A DNA stretch of 64,000 nucleotides from Pichia kudriavzevii (Eukaryota; Ascomycota; Pichiomycetes; Pichiales; Pichiaceae). The notes beneath the pieces are model-generated. The model was not told the origin of the DNA, did not search any database, and saw only the letters and a program-made list of their open reading frames with translations. Below, piece by piece: positions 45,184-57,400 of this stretch. Position 1 is the stretch's first letter. Every line of letters starts with the position of its first letter. Location of the stretch: assembly GCF_003054445.1 (NCBI RefSeq), contig NC_042510.1, forward strand, positions 62,001 to 126,000, given 5' to 3'. The position numbers were made by a program, and so were the translations under genes.

Positions 45184-48100
45184 ATGGCTGCTGTCTCTAG
45201 ACTCCTTGGGTTTAAAACAGTGAAACAATTCTCAAAGTTTCCTAAACTTAAGAAGAATGGATTTAAATCTTTCCAATTAAAGCTGTATTCTACGAGTACC
45301 TATGAAGGCGGAAATATCATGAAACAGTTCAAAGATGAGAATGGTCTTAACTTAGTTGACGTTTCAAAAGTCTTGGTCATTGGTTCCGGAGGGTTATCGA
45401 TTGGTCAAGCCGGCGAGTTTGATTACTCTGGATCACAGGCAATCAAAGCACTCAAGGAAGAGAACAAGAAATCTATCCTTATCAATCCTAACATTGCAAC
45501 AAACCAAACTTCTCATGCATTAGCGGACGAAGTGTACTACTTACCAGTCACACCTGAATATATCACTTACATAATAGAAAGAGAAAAACCAGATGGTATT
45601 TTACTTACCTTTGGTGGTCAAACCGGTCTCAATGTTGGTGTCCAATTGGATAAACTAGGGATTCTAAAGAAATACGGCGTGAAAGTCTTAGGCACTCCGA
45701 TTAAAACTTTGGAAACGTCCGAAGATAGAGATTTATTTGCACAAGCTTTAAAAGAAATCAATATTCCTATTGCTGAGTCTATTGCTGTGAACACTGTCGA
45801 CGATGCATTGAAAGCTGCCGAGGAAGTTGGTTACCCAATCATTGTCAGATCTGCATACGCTTTAGGTGGTTTAGGTTCTGGTTTTGCTAATAATGAAACC
45901 GAATTAAGAAATTTGGCCTCTCAATCTTTGTCATTATCTCCTCAAATTTTGGTTGAAAAGTCCTTGAAAGGATGGAAGGAAGTCGAATATGAAGTTGTTA
46001 GAGATAGATGCGATAACTGTATCACTGTTTGTAACATGGAAAATTTTGATCCATTGGGTATCCACACGGGTGATTCCATTGTTGTTGCGCCTTCCCAAAC
46101 ATTATCAGATGAGGAATACCATATGTTAAGATCTGCTGCCATCAAAATTATTAGACATTTAGGTGTTGTTGGAGAATGTAACGTCCAATATGCCCTACAA
46201 CCGGATGGTTTAGACTACAGAGTTATTGAAGTTAATGCTAGATTATCCAGATCTTCCGCTTTGGCCTCAAAGGCAACAGGTTATCCGTTAGCTTATACTG
46301 CTGCTAAAATTGGTTTGGGATATACTTTGCCTCAATTGCCAAATCCAGTTACTAAGTCAACTTCTGCAAACTTTGAACCTTCATTAGACTACATGGTCAC
46401 TAAAATTCCTAGATGGGATTTAGCTAAGTTTCAACATGTTAATAGAGATATTGGATCTGCCATGAAATCAGTTGGTGAAGTCATGGCAATTGGTAGGAAT
46501 TTTGAAGAATCTTTCCAGAAGGCAGTCAGACAAGTTGATCCATCTTTTGTTGGTTTCCAAGGTGCCGAGTTTGATAATCTAGATGATGCATTAGCTAATC
46601 CTACTGACAGAAGATGGTTAGCTGTTGGTCAAGCACTGTTGAATGAAGGTTACTCAGTTGAGAAAGTGCATGAATTGTCTAAAATTGACAAATGGTTCCT
46701 TTACAAATTGATGAACATTGTTAATATGCAAAAGGAATTAGAAAGCCTTGGTGATTTATCTGCTCTCAGCGAAGATGTTATGTCCAGAGCAAAGAAATTG
46801 GGATTTTCTGATAAACAAATTGCACTAGCCGTAAAATCTGACGAATTGTCGGTAAGAGCATTGAGAAAGTCATTTGGTATTACCCCTTTTGTTAAGAGAA
46901 TTGATACTTTGGCTGCTGAATTTCCTGCTTCGACAAACTATTTATATACTACATACAATGCTACCAGTCATGATGTTGAATTCAACGACCAAGGTACCAT
47001 GGTTTTGGGCTCCGGTGTTTACAGAATTGGCTCTTCCGTTGAGTTTGACTGGTGTGCAGTTTCCACTGCTAGAGCTTTAAGAAAGGAAGGAAAAAAGACG
47101 GTTATGGTTAACTATAATCCTGAGACTGTCTCTACCGATTTTGACGAAGTTGACAGGTTGTATTTCGAAGAACTATCATTTGAGAGAACTATGGATATTT
47201 ATGAATTGGAAAATTCAGAGGGTGTTGTTGTTTCTGTTGGTGGTCAACTACCACAAAATATTGCACTGAAGTTGCAAAACGCCGGTGCTAAAATCCTTGG
47301 TACCGATCCTGAAGATATCGATAAGGCAGAAGATAGACACAAGTTTTCATCCATCTTGGATTCCATCGATGTTGATCAACCAAAATGGAAAGAGTTAACT
47401 TCTATTGATGCCGCAGAACAATTTGCTGACGAAGTTGGTTACCCAGTCTTAGTCAGACCATCCTATGTTTTATCCGGTGCAGCAATGTCTGTTATTAGAT
47501 CCAAATCTGAATTAGAGAGTAAGTTGTTGAATGCTGCAGATGTTTCTGCTGAACATCCAGTTGTTATTTCCAAATTCATTGAAGGTGCTGAAGAGATTGA
47601 TATTGATGCTGTTGCTTGTGAGGGTGAGGTTATGGTTCATGCTGTATCTGAGCACGTTGAAAATGCAGGTATTCACTCTGGTGATGCAACGCTAGTTTTA
47701 CCTCCACAACATTTGGAACCGGCTATTATGTTGAGACTAAAGGAAATTGCAGATAAGGTTGCAAAGGCATGGAAGATCACTGGTCCGTTCAATATGCAAA
47801 TCATCAAAGCCAACAATCCAGAAACAGGTATTCCAGATTTGAAGGTCATTGAATGTAACATCAGAGCATCTAGATCATTCCCATTTGTTTCCAAGGTTCT
47901 AGGGGTGAACTTCATTGAGGTTGCAACCAGAGCATTGTTGAAGGATCCAACATTGAAGCCAATTGACTTGATGAATAAACACTATGACTATGTTGCTACC
48001 AAAGTGCCACAGTTTTCCTTTACTAGATTGGCCGGTGCAGATCCATTTCTAGGCGTTGAAATGTCATCTACAGGTGAAATTGCATGTTTTGGTGCTGATT

Positions 48101-48612
48101 TAATTGAAGCATATTGGACAACCATCCAAGCCACAATGAACTTCCATTTACCATTACCACCATCGGGTATTTTGTTTGGTGGCGATACTAACAACGACAA
48201 CCTTGGCACTGTTGCACAAAGACTCGAAAAACTGGGATATAAATACTACACTGCCTCTTCACAAGTTGCCGAGTATTTGAAGAAGTACACCACAGCGGAA
48301 ATCAAAACCATTGAATTCCCAAAGAACAACAAGAGAGAACTAAGAGAAGTGTTCCAAAAATACGACATCAAAGCCGTCTTCAACCTTGCCAGAACGAGAG
48401 CAGATAATCTACAAGACGAAGATTACGTGATGAGAAGAAATGCAATTGATTTTGGCATTCCGTTATTCAACGAGCCAAAAACGGCACTACTATTTGCAGA
48501 GTGCCTGAAGGAGAAACTCCCTGGTAGAATCAGCGATTTGTCACAACAGGAGGTTATTATCCCCGGCGAAGTCAGAAGGTGGAGTGAGTTCATTGGCGGC
48601 AAACCAGTGTAG
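45184..48612 (+). CDS. CPA2: Arginine-specific carbamoyl-phosphate synthase, large subunit (mitochondrial form)
   Basis: Cpa2 makes carbamoyl phosphate from bicarbonate, ATP and ammonia supplied by the Cpa1 glutaminase, for arginine synthesis. The 1142-residue product contains two ATP-grasp halves. The first has VLVIGSGGLSIGQAGEFDYSG near residue 62 and VIVRSAYALGGLGSGF near 220. The second has VLGSGVYRIGSSVEFDWC near 610 and VLVRPSYVLSGAAMSV near 760. An MGS-like C-terminal domain follows. Identity to S. cerevisiae Cpa2 is high along the whole length, but the first 45 residues are extra, basic and Asp/Glu-poor, ending in LKLYSTSTYEG. This is a typical mitochondrial presequence; S. cerevisiae Cpa2 is cytosolic. 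No pyrimidine-type (Ura2) fusion is present. A Gcn4 site lies upstream. Confidence 0.97.
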   Translation: MAAVSRLLGFKTVKQFSKFPKLKKNGFKSFQLKLYSTSTYEGGNIMKQFKDENGLNLVDVSKVLVIGSGGLSIGQAGEFDYSGSQAIKALKEENKKSILINPNIATNQTSHALADEVYYLPVTPEYITYIIEREKPDGILLTFGGQTGLNVGVQLDKLGILKKYGVKVLGTPIKTLETSEDRDLFAQALKEINIPIAESIAVNTVDDALKAAEEVGYPIIVRSAYALGGLGSGFANNETELRNLASQSLSLSPQILVEKSLKGWKEVEYEVVRDRCDNCITVCNMENFDPLGIHTGDSIVVAPSQTLSDEEYHMLRSAAIKIIRHLGVVGECNVQYALQPDGLDYRVIEVNARLSRSSALASKATGYPLAYTAAKIGLGYTLPQLPNPVTKSTSANFEPSLDYMVTKIPRWDLAKFQHVNRDIGSAMKSVGEVMAIGRNFEESFQKAVRQVDPSFVGFQGAEFDNLDDALANPTDRRWLAVGQALLNEGYSVEKVHELSKIDKWFLYKLMNIVNMQKELESLGDLSALSEDVMSRAKKLGFSDKQIALAVKSDELSVRALRKSFGITPFVKRIDTLAAEFPASTNYLYTTYNATSHDVEFNDQGTMVLGSGVYRIGSSVEFDWCAVSTARALRKEGKKTVMVNYNPETVSTDFDEVDRLYFEELSFERTMDIYELENSEGVVVSVGGQLPQNIALKLQNAGAKILGTDPEDIDKAEDRHKFSSILDSIDVDQPKWKELTSIDAAEQFADEVGYPVLVRPSYVLSGAAMSVIRSKSELESKLLNAADVSAEHPVVISKFIEGAEEIDIDAVACEGEVMVHAVSEHVENAGIHSGDATLVLPPQHLEPAIMLRLKEIADKVAKAWKITGPFNMQIIKANNPETGIPDLKVIECNIRASRSFPFVSKVLGVNFIEVATRALLKDPTLKPIDLMNKHYDYVATKVPQFSFTRLAGADPFLGVEMSSTGEIACFGADLIEAYWTTIQATMNFHLPLPPSGILFGGDTNNDNLGTVAQRLEKLGYKYYTASSQVAEYLKKYTTAEIKTIEFPKNNKRELREVFQKYDIKAVFNLARTRADNLQDEDYVMRRNAIDFGIPLFNEPKTALLFAECLKEKLPGRISDLSQQEVIIPGEVRRWSEFIGGKPV

Positions 48613-49664
48613 TTTGTCCTGTTCATTACATTCAAACTTCTGATTTGTACTTTTCCTATATACAAATAGACATAGATATACACAAATACATACATCCACA
48701 GAACTCCTATATAATAGAACCACAATATAGATAACAACTGTCCCCTACTTTAAGAACAGCCTTTTACTTGTCACCTACACAGGGGAAACACTGCCCTGCC
48801 CACTTTCTGCCGTCGCAGCCGAAAGGTCGACGTCAGTAATTCATCATTTCTCCCTTCCCTGCTGCCCAAATGGAAACTTCTCGCTCTGTGTCTCCGTTTG
48901 TTAATTTTTCGCGTGTTTCCTGTGCGTGTATCTACGAGTTTGGAAAACACACAATAGGAATGTGATTGATAAAAATATATATATATATATATATGTATAG
49001 ATAGGAAACGAATGGTGAAGTGAGAAATTAGAATTTGGGAAAAGTCAAAAAAAACCAAAAAAAAACCAAAAAAAAATATCTCCAGTTGTCTGCTACGTCC
49101 TTAATTTGCATTTTGACTTGGACTTAAACCTGGATTTGGCTCGGAAATTTGTTCGTACAAAGGTTTGCAGTTACAGGATCCATTAGGAACCCATTGTTTG
49201 GAAGCCAGTATTTGCCATCCCCAAATCAAGACGAGTTTCCCTGTTGTTATTGTTCCTAGTTTCACCGCCTCTTCCCTCCCCCTCTGTTTTCAATCATTTT
49301 GCTGCTGCTGAATTAGGTGCACCCATATACTCCCAATCGGCTTCAATCAAAGGAGGAGTGTGAACATTCACATTCACATTCACATTCACATACACGCACA
49401 TACATACACATATACACATATACACATATAAACTGGATTGCCTCTACACACTCAAAAGTCCACAACACCATCTATCAGCTCTTGCATTTACAATTACGTC
49501 TACTCTCAACAAAGGAAAGCTAATAGTTGTTGGCTATTGACCCTCTCACCCACTTCATTTGATTGATTTTCCCCCATTTGCCTCTCTCCCTTCTGTTGAA
49601 ACATTTTGACTCCCAAGAGATACGGCACAAAAACACACAGACACGTCTATAACAAGCAGGTAAT
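48613..49664. other. 1-kb gap between CPA2 and GPA2 (long GPA2 promoter)
   Basis: No gene is supported. It contains a U5-loop-like word (48759-48768, see findings), an (AT)9 run near 48977-48994, A8-CC-A9-CC-A9 tracts at about 49047-49077, and CATTCA and ACATATAC repeats at 49358-49430. Confidence 0.5.
49358..49430. repeat. CATTCA and CACATATA short tandem repeats in the GPA2 promoter
   Basis: Five CATTCA units (about 49367-49396) are followed by CATACA/CACATATA units to 49430. Confidence 0.85.
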
Positions 49665-50990
49665 ATGGGGATTTGCGGCTCTAAAGACACCGAAAGTTAC
49701 AGTAACAGAAACACCTCCGCCCAAAATACCGGCTCTACTGTTAGGAAAAGTGGTCCCAAGTCTTCCTCTTCTGAAATATCCCATAATAAATCGAACCCGA
49801 CTGCTCCATTGAAGTCCAATGAAAAGTTTGAAAGCTTCCCCGAACCTACTGCCAAGCAGCAGTTGCAAACAGTTGCCGAGGGGCAGGAGACTACAGTTAA
49901 CACTAGTTCCAACCCGAAACAAAGCAACGTGATGGATTCTACCGACGGCTCTAATAACAGCAAAAACGACACCGTCGAAGGCAAAAATAAACTAAAGTAC
50001 CATGCGAAAGTCCTATTACTAGGTTCGGGAGAATCTGGAAAATCGACCATATTGAGGCAAATCAAAATCATCCACCAAAACGGGTTCACAGACGATGAAA
50101 GAAAAGAATATAAACCTTTTGTATTTCAGAATATTGTTGAATCGATCCAATGTATCACTAAGGCACTGGTCCAGTATAACTTGAAATCACAGATAACAAA
50201 TCTAACCGGTACCGAGCTCGAGTTTCTTTCCACTTACGAATTACCATATTCAGCCACTAATGATTTAAGCTACTCATTGGATGGTAGACTTGTTGAATTG
50301 ACTAAGAAGCTTGTCACTGATGAAAAAGTTGAAAAATTGCTTTCAAGTAATGAATACGAATTTTATTTATTAGATTCTGCCTCCTATTTCTTTGAAAATT
50401 TGGATCGTATAGGCGCTCCAGATTACATACCAACCACCATGGATATTTTGAGAACCAGGACCCAAACATCAGGGATATTTGACACAAAGTTTCAGATGGA
50501 AGATTTGGAAGTTCACCTTTATGATGTTGGAGGACAAAGATCTGAAAGGAAAAAATGGATCCATTGCTTCGATAACGTCACAGCGATTATATTCTGTGTC
50601 TCCTTGAGTGAATATAATCAGACATTATTAGAATCTCCAACACAGAATAGACTTGAAGAATCTCTCAACTTGTTTGAATCTGTTGTGAATTCAATGTGGT
50701 TCAAGAAAACCGCTGTTATTTTATGCCTTAACAAAATAGATATTTTCATTGATCAACTACCAAACTACCCACTGGAGAACTATTTCCCAGATTATGTTGG
50801 TGGTGCTAATGTCAATAAGGCCGTCAAATATATATTATGGAGATTCAAGCAACTCAATCGTGCAAATTTAAATCTAGTTCCATATGTTACTCAAGCCACA
50901 GATACAAATAATATAAAACTTGCATTTGCAATAGTTAGAGAGACAATACTGCATAAGAACCTATTAGAAAGTGGTGTCATAACCAGCTAG
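49665..50990 (+). CDS. GPA2: G-protein alpha subunit Gpa2 (nutrient sensing)
   Basis: Gpa2 couples the glucose/sucrose receptor Gpr1 to adenylate cyclase. The 441-residue product starts MGICGS, giving the N-myristoylation glycine and a palmitoylated cysteine. A Ser/Asn/Lys-rich extension of about 100 residues follows, as in other fungal Gpa2. GTPase motifs are G1 GSGESGKST (120-128), switch I RTRTQTSG, switch II DVGGQRSERKKW, NKID and TQATDT. The C-terminus NLLESGVITS is of Gpa2 type and differs from the pheromone alpha subunit Gpa1. The first in-frame ATG is used. The long upstream region rich in repeats suggests complex regulation. Confidence 0.95.
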   Translation: MGICGSKDTESYSNRNTSAQNTGSTVRKSGPKSSSSEISHNKSNPTAPLKSNEKFESFPEPTAKQQLQTVAEGQETTVNTSSNPKQSNVMDSTDGSNNSKNDTVEGKNKLKYHAKVLLLGSGESGKSTILRQIKIIHQNGFTDDERKEYKPFVFQNIVESIQCITKALVQYNLKSQITNLTGTELEFLSTYELPYSATNDLSYSLDGRLVELTKKLVTDEKVEKLLSSNEYEFYLLDSASYFFENLDRIGAPDYIPTTMDILRTRTQTSGIFDTKFQMEDLEVHLYDVGGQRSERKKWIHCFDNVTAIIFCVSLSEYNQTLLESPTQNRLEESLNLFESVVNSMWFKKTAVILCLNKIDIFIDQLPNYPLENYFPDYVGGANVNKAVKYILWRFKQLNRANLNLVPYVTQATDTNNIKLAFAIVRETILHKNLLESGVITS

Positions 50991-51493
50991 AACTACAAAA
51001 TTTATTTTGTTACTATTTACCTCTTTTTCGTTTTTCACGTTTGGCTAGTTTTGTGTTCTCTTCTTTTTTTTCCTTTATCATCTACTTTTAGTTTTCTCCA
51101 CTTTTATTTTTCTACTTTTTATTTTATTTATTCCACTTCTGGTACATCCTTATCTTCTCTGCTTTTGTTTGCTGTAATAATAACCAAAAAAAAAACTCTG
51201 TATATTTTCCAATCCAATTAATGATTATTCTTACTATTGAGGATCGTTTCCCCACATGATAATGAAAAGATTCCGCGCCTTTAATTATCGCTTTGTGCGG
51301 ATTGTGTGTTTGGGAGATATTTTATAATTGCTGAGCATGCCGAAGGGATAATGGGCTTGGCAGGCAAGCTCTAGATAGATGAAAAAAATACATGGTATAT
51401 GGATTAAAACAGAACTCCTTGCCGATAATTAACAGCAGTTCAATTCCCTTCTACTGAAATTCACATATAACTCTTCTTACAATTGAGGCGAGC
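50991..51493. other. Intergenic region between GPA2 and FMP27
   Basis: No gene is seen. The first part (51000-51130) is T-rich terminator-like sequence; the rest is the FMP27 promoter. Confidence 0.45.
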
Positions 51494-54400
51494 ATGATTC
51501 AGTATCTGAAGTACCCCATTTGCGTCTATGTTATATTTTATCTATCTGTAAACTTCTTCCTAAGAGGAAGAGTTTATATCGGATTTATATCATGGATGCA
51601 TTTATTGTATATAAATATCACATTAGGAACACTTAATATCCGTATTGGATCTGTTTCGGTCAGTGTTCGACCACTGTATTTTCTGCATAGGAAGAAGTTA
51701 AAGGCCAAGAACCACGATGGACTAATTATCATCGATGTCCACCGGGTGGAAATCAATCTAACCAAGGTGCACAACAAGAGCAAATTGAGTTCGAGAGCCA
51801 ATTCTCCTCCAAAGATGAAGAAAGAACTGGATCCAGATTCCATGGAAACAATTGTTATCAAGCTCTTAAATATAATGAAGCGGGTAAGGGTGTTTCTTCC
51901 GTTGACAATTGTCATCCATGACATATCAATTATCAATCACGATCAGTTTATCAATATTGGAGTTTTCTCTTCTTCCATAAATTGCATTCTTCATACCAAT
52001 AAATTCACCAATGAAAGGTGCATGAAAAATGCTCTTCATTTTTCCTTAGCAAATGTTGTTGATAAAAATCGGAAAATTATAAAGGATGTAAAATGGTCGG
52101 TATCTGCATCTTCATCAATTGAAAAACCGTTCACATCGCAGTTTGCTAGTCTCAGCTCAGTTCTATCATCTCATGCTGCAGATATTCATGTTGAAGAGCT
52201 TTTGGAATTGATTTCAAAACTTTTCCCAATGGTGAAGAAACCTACAAATAGTGATACACAGAAGGACTTAGCAGCAGAGTTGGACAAACAAAAACATACA
52301 GATATAACGGTGCTGAAAATACTGAATAAATTCAAACATGTTAGCTTGTATTTGTCACTAAATGACAATTCCTTCTCACTTAATGAACTAAGCCTTAATA
52401 TAAAAACCCTGGTTTTTTCATTAAATACGGACAATAAGCAAAAGAAAAACAAAAGCTGTACAAAACACGACAATCCTTACCTGTATAAGGCAATTATTAG
52501 TCTTGCTGGTGTTAAAATATTATATGACCTTATTCCAGATTCAAGATTTGTGCTAGAGTTTCTCAATTATTATAGTATCATTGACGCAACAACCTTACTT
52601 TACTGCCTGAAAAACTTGAAAAATGTAGATTCTATTAAGGAGGTTGCATCTAATGAAGGTTTTATTCTAAGGACATTCCTTACTGCTCCAAACTTGACAC
52701 TAATTACGTCACTCCAGGATATATTAACGATGAAGGAGCACTTCAAAAGAATGAAGTATGAAAAAGCAATAAGTAAAACAGACAATCAGGTGGAAATAAA
52801 GGAACCAACGTGTAAAGTAGTTACTATAATTGAAAATCTGTTAAGACTATCTCATAGGTTTAGAACTAAGTTCCAATTTTTGACAACTACAGTTCAAGTC
52901 GCATTGAGTGATGATATGTCTGCCCTATTTACAATCGACGATCTCCTAGTTGATTCTTCGTTATCTGATAGTATGGTTACATTATTTGATATCAATCCCG
53001 ATTATGTTTCTACCAAGTCGATCTATTCATCTCTCAAGAATATACAGTTTATTATTGTTAACTGTCACTTGCCAAGCAAAGTTTTTGTGTTAGATTCTCT
53101 TGATGCATCAATATACATTTCAGTTTTCGATGAGTATGCGGCAATCACCAGTATAAAGACATCGATAAATCATATTGAAGTTTTGACCGAAAGTATAAAT
53201 AATTGTAAGAAACTTTCGAAAATCGCAACTTCATGGAGAAATAGGGAACCGTCAAAAGAAATCAACGAATTAATAGACGCTTATAAACAGAAGGTTTATA
53301 ATTTGCAAAAGAATGAAAAAGATGGGCTCTCCGAGGAAGATTCCCCACCATATTTTATTCCTAAACTAATAGAAGTTTTTGATCTTAGCATCAAGAAGAT
53401 AACCCTTGTTTCATGTTTCAATAATCCAGTGAAATACTGGGATGGCGAAGATCAATCTGAACTAAACAAGTTTAAGCGTGGGTTTTCTGTTGTCTTTGAA
53501 AAACTCAGCTTTATTAGTGATAATACCCTGGAAGTACCCGACGCAAACTTCAGAATGAAAGATTTCTCCATTTTTCTTATCAGAGATTTTGATAATGAAA
53601 AATTAAAAAAGAAATATAAGCGCATCTTTTTGTTGGAAAACATGCACATCAAGTATACTCACATTTACAGAAAAGTGCACATTTCTTTACCTTTGACTGA
53701 TGGATGTATATCTGTGGAAGTTTTGTGGACTTTCTTTTACATTATAACTATTCTCAAGTCAATAAAAGGAGTTAAATTAAGGAATGATGAAAAAGGCATC
53801 ACAACAAAGCCACTGAAAAAAATATCCAAAAGACACCTTCAAATACACTTTAGTGCACCATTAATCATGCTCAAAGTCCAGTTTCCCTCTGACGTGAGCA
53901 TTGTGATTGAAATTGACTCACTTAAGTTTGTGAAAGCTTCTGCAAATAATGATAAGAATGTTTTGTTCAAGGTATGCAGAATTTATTGTGAAAATCCACA
54001 TGCTGTTAATTTTTGGACCCTACTTATGATTGTTTCTGATGCACGTATCACCCTTAAACCTAAGGATGAAGTTCCTGATGACGGATTTCCAATTCTTATT
54101 GAATCCAGTGATATTAGGATTGAAATTCCTTATCAATATATATTCTACAGAGCCTTTGACAATTTCAAAGCGTTTCTAAAATCAAGCAAGAAGCTAAAAA
54201 AGAATTTCAAAGATTTGATGTATGTCGATGAAGATTGCAAATCGTTTAAAGTTGATGTAATCAGGCCAAGTTTAGCTGAGCATCCATTTAGAATGCCAAA
54301 AATTAGAATTAAAAGTAAAAGAATTCTATACTGCAGCCACGATGACCCCTTTGAGGAGGAACTGACAAACGTGTACATGATAGGATCCGTTGTTTATCCT

Positions 54401-57400
54401 GCTAGTGCTGCCAAGTTAAAGGCTTTCTCTAAATATGAAACTAAGATTAAAAAGAAACTTAGAACAAAGTATGAGAAGGTGCTAGAATTTGATGACGACG
54501 ATGAAGCAATAATCCCTTCTGCGTTGAAGCATACTACTTCTTCTACCTATATGAGGAAATCAGTCTCCACTGGAACTTTGAGAGCAACTGACAACAACGA
54601 GGCATCGAAAAGGCGAATCAACTCGAGTGGCTCCTTCAACTCGAAGTTAAGAAACCAAGTGATGCCAGACGACGCGCAAGCTTGGCACGATTATCGAAAG
54701 GAGTACCATACAGCAGTCGAACTTCCACGACATAGGATGTATAGAAACCTAAGTAAAACATGGGTTTCTGCTGTTAAGAATTTTAGAGACACTAAAAAGT
54801 CAGGTAGAAATGCTAGTAGTACCACCGGGGAAGATCCATATGTCAGAAAGGAATTTTTGAGGAAGTACCCTGTTATCACCGAGGGGAGCTTTCAACCTTT
54901 ATTTAGTCTTACAGTTACTAATCCCACTTTGGATTTAGACGTTCCCGAATTTGGCCTAGACAACTATGCCGAATTTATGTACCGGGTTGCAGGTGGTATG
55001 CCGAAGGATATGAAATATGGCATCTTTGTGCCCATGAACTTGAAATTATCATGTAAAGAGTTTGTGGTACAAATTAAAGATTATCCATTACCTCTAGTTG
55101 GACTAGGTGGTGCCCAATATGATATGAATGATGCCATAATTTTTAAAGGCGATTTAGTGATCTGTGAACAAGCTTACACAGAGCAAGAGATAAGGTATAA
55201 CTTTGTTCCATGTGTTCCTCAATATAATGATATCCAAATGAGGGATAATTTGTATGCCTTTCATATCTCACGTACAATGACTAATATAAAGTTTGTTACC
55301 GACATGAATATACATGTGAACTCTCTGAGGTCTGCTGCCGTTTCCTGGGCACCATCACTTCAGCCAGGCATGAGCTACGCTTTTGACAGTTTTGATTTAT
55401 TGTCAAAGCCACCTTTAGATATATCTCCTAAAATTGGATTTTGGGATAAAATGCCATTGTTGGTTCCATCAAAGTTTACTTTTCATTTCAAAAATGGGAT
55501 TACACTCTTTATCAAATCCTCACAATCTCCATATGATTTACTAGGAAAAAGTGCAGGTTTCGCCTTCAAGTGGAATGATGATGCCAAATTACTCATTAAC
55601 AGTACCGGCAAATCTGAAGATTTTTTGATTGTTCAAAGTAATAAATTTGAGATAGGAGTTCCAGTTTTTGATTCAAATTATATTGGAAATTGTGTGGGTG
55701 CAGGTAATGCAGCAATAGACTACAAGTTTGCTAAAATCGTGTTGAAACTTACAAGTAAACCCATCATATGGAAATTAGGGTTTATATTTGAGAGAAACAA
55801 ACATGGTGAAATGAATGCAACACCTGGATCAGTGGAACGAACAAAACGGTTTATCCCTCACTATAAAGTTACTTTACGAAACCCAGACACTTTTTCAAGC
55901 AATGAGGATAAAGAAAAATGGGATTCATACCACGGGTGGAGAAGTCAGTATATATACTTGTCTTTATCTGCTTATTCAAGAGACGACAATAAGTGCAAAG
56001 AAATTCCTTTTGCTCCATTGGGAACAACGTATAACTCCTTATACCTATCATATTTGACATTTTATTATTTTTACTTTTGGTGGGACTCATTCAAGTCTAG
56101 CCTAGGTTTACCAATCAAAGCTGGTGCAATGTTTAAGAATGACTTTTTGAGTGATAAAAAGTCACCCAAATTTGGGTCAACTGTGCATGGTATTAGCTAT
56201 GTGATTGACCTATCTCCACTCTATCTTACTCACGTCTATCAACATTCATCCACAAATAACAACAGTGGAAAGCTAGCGTTCACCGGCTTAAAAGGATTTG
56301 TGGAGTCCTTTACCATGGATTTACACCAAAGTAGACAAGAAGTTATTGTGGAAAATCGTGAAAACCATTCTGTCACAAAAGAGTATAAATTGAGAATGAA
56401 GAGCGGTATAGTAGACCTAATTAATGCTGATATAAGAATAATTACTGCAGTGTTTAATCAAGTATCGGCGTCGGGCATCTTAGCTAAAAAAATGGGAATA
56501 GATAGTGTAATGTCAGACACGGATACTTCCTCTACCAATAGTGACAGCACAGACCGTGCTTGGTATGATCATGACGATTTCGTTGAACTGGAAGGTCAAC
56601 AGATCCCCAATGAGGAGCCAAAATGGAAAGTATATCAGTTTGTTTCTACTCCCCGGTTTTATTACGTAAGAGACTTACCAAGCTTGGAAGTTGATTTTCC
56701 TTTTGATGTTGTTGAATCAGAAACGCATAATTGTCAAATTGAGGAACGTGATTTGATTCATGCTGCTCCTGCACTTGTCGATACCCGTATCAGAGAGGTT
56801 GAAGACTTGATAAACTTTAACAATTACGAAATCAGTGATTTGGAAGGAAAAAATGCTAACAAATATGTACAGAAGACACTAGCCAATGCTAAAAGAGACC
56901 AGCAGGAGCTTCACCACAGGCTACATATTTTGAGATGCTTACGGGATAGCTTCAGTGAAGGAATATTTCCGCAATACGATGAATTTGTTAATGACCAGGA
57001 AGAGTCGGATGATGAGATTAGGTACGAACTTTTGAAGGCAGTCTCGAGGGTTTCGTCTCATGTTTCAACCATCAAATCCAAAATTCCATCAACAGACGCA
57101 AGAACCTCTGATTACATTAATCGATTTAGCATTTACACACCCAGTATAAGATGGACCAGGAGCGTCAAGTCCGGATTTTTTAGATATCTTGAAATGGCTA
57201 AAAATGGGAGAATGATTGCCTTTTCGTTAAGTCATGATGCTGTTAGACTAGCGGAAGAGCTGCGTAAAGCAATAAGACGAGAAGTGGGTGATGATCCAGA
57301 TTTCTCCTTTACCCAATGTCACCCAGAGGTTGAACTGGAGAGATCTGATATACTTTTAGACGATTTTGATAAGGTGCTACATGATACTTCTGGTTTAGCA

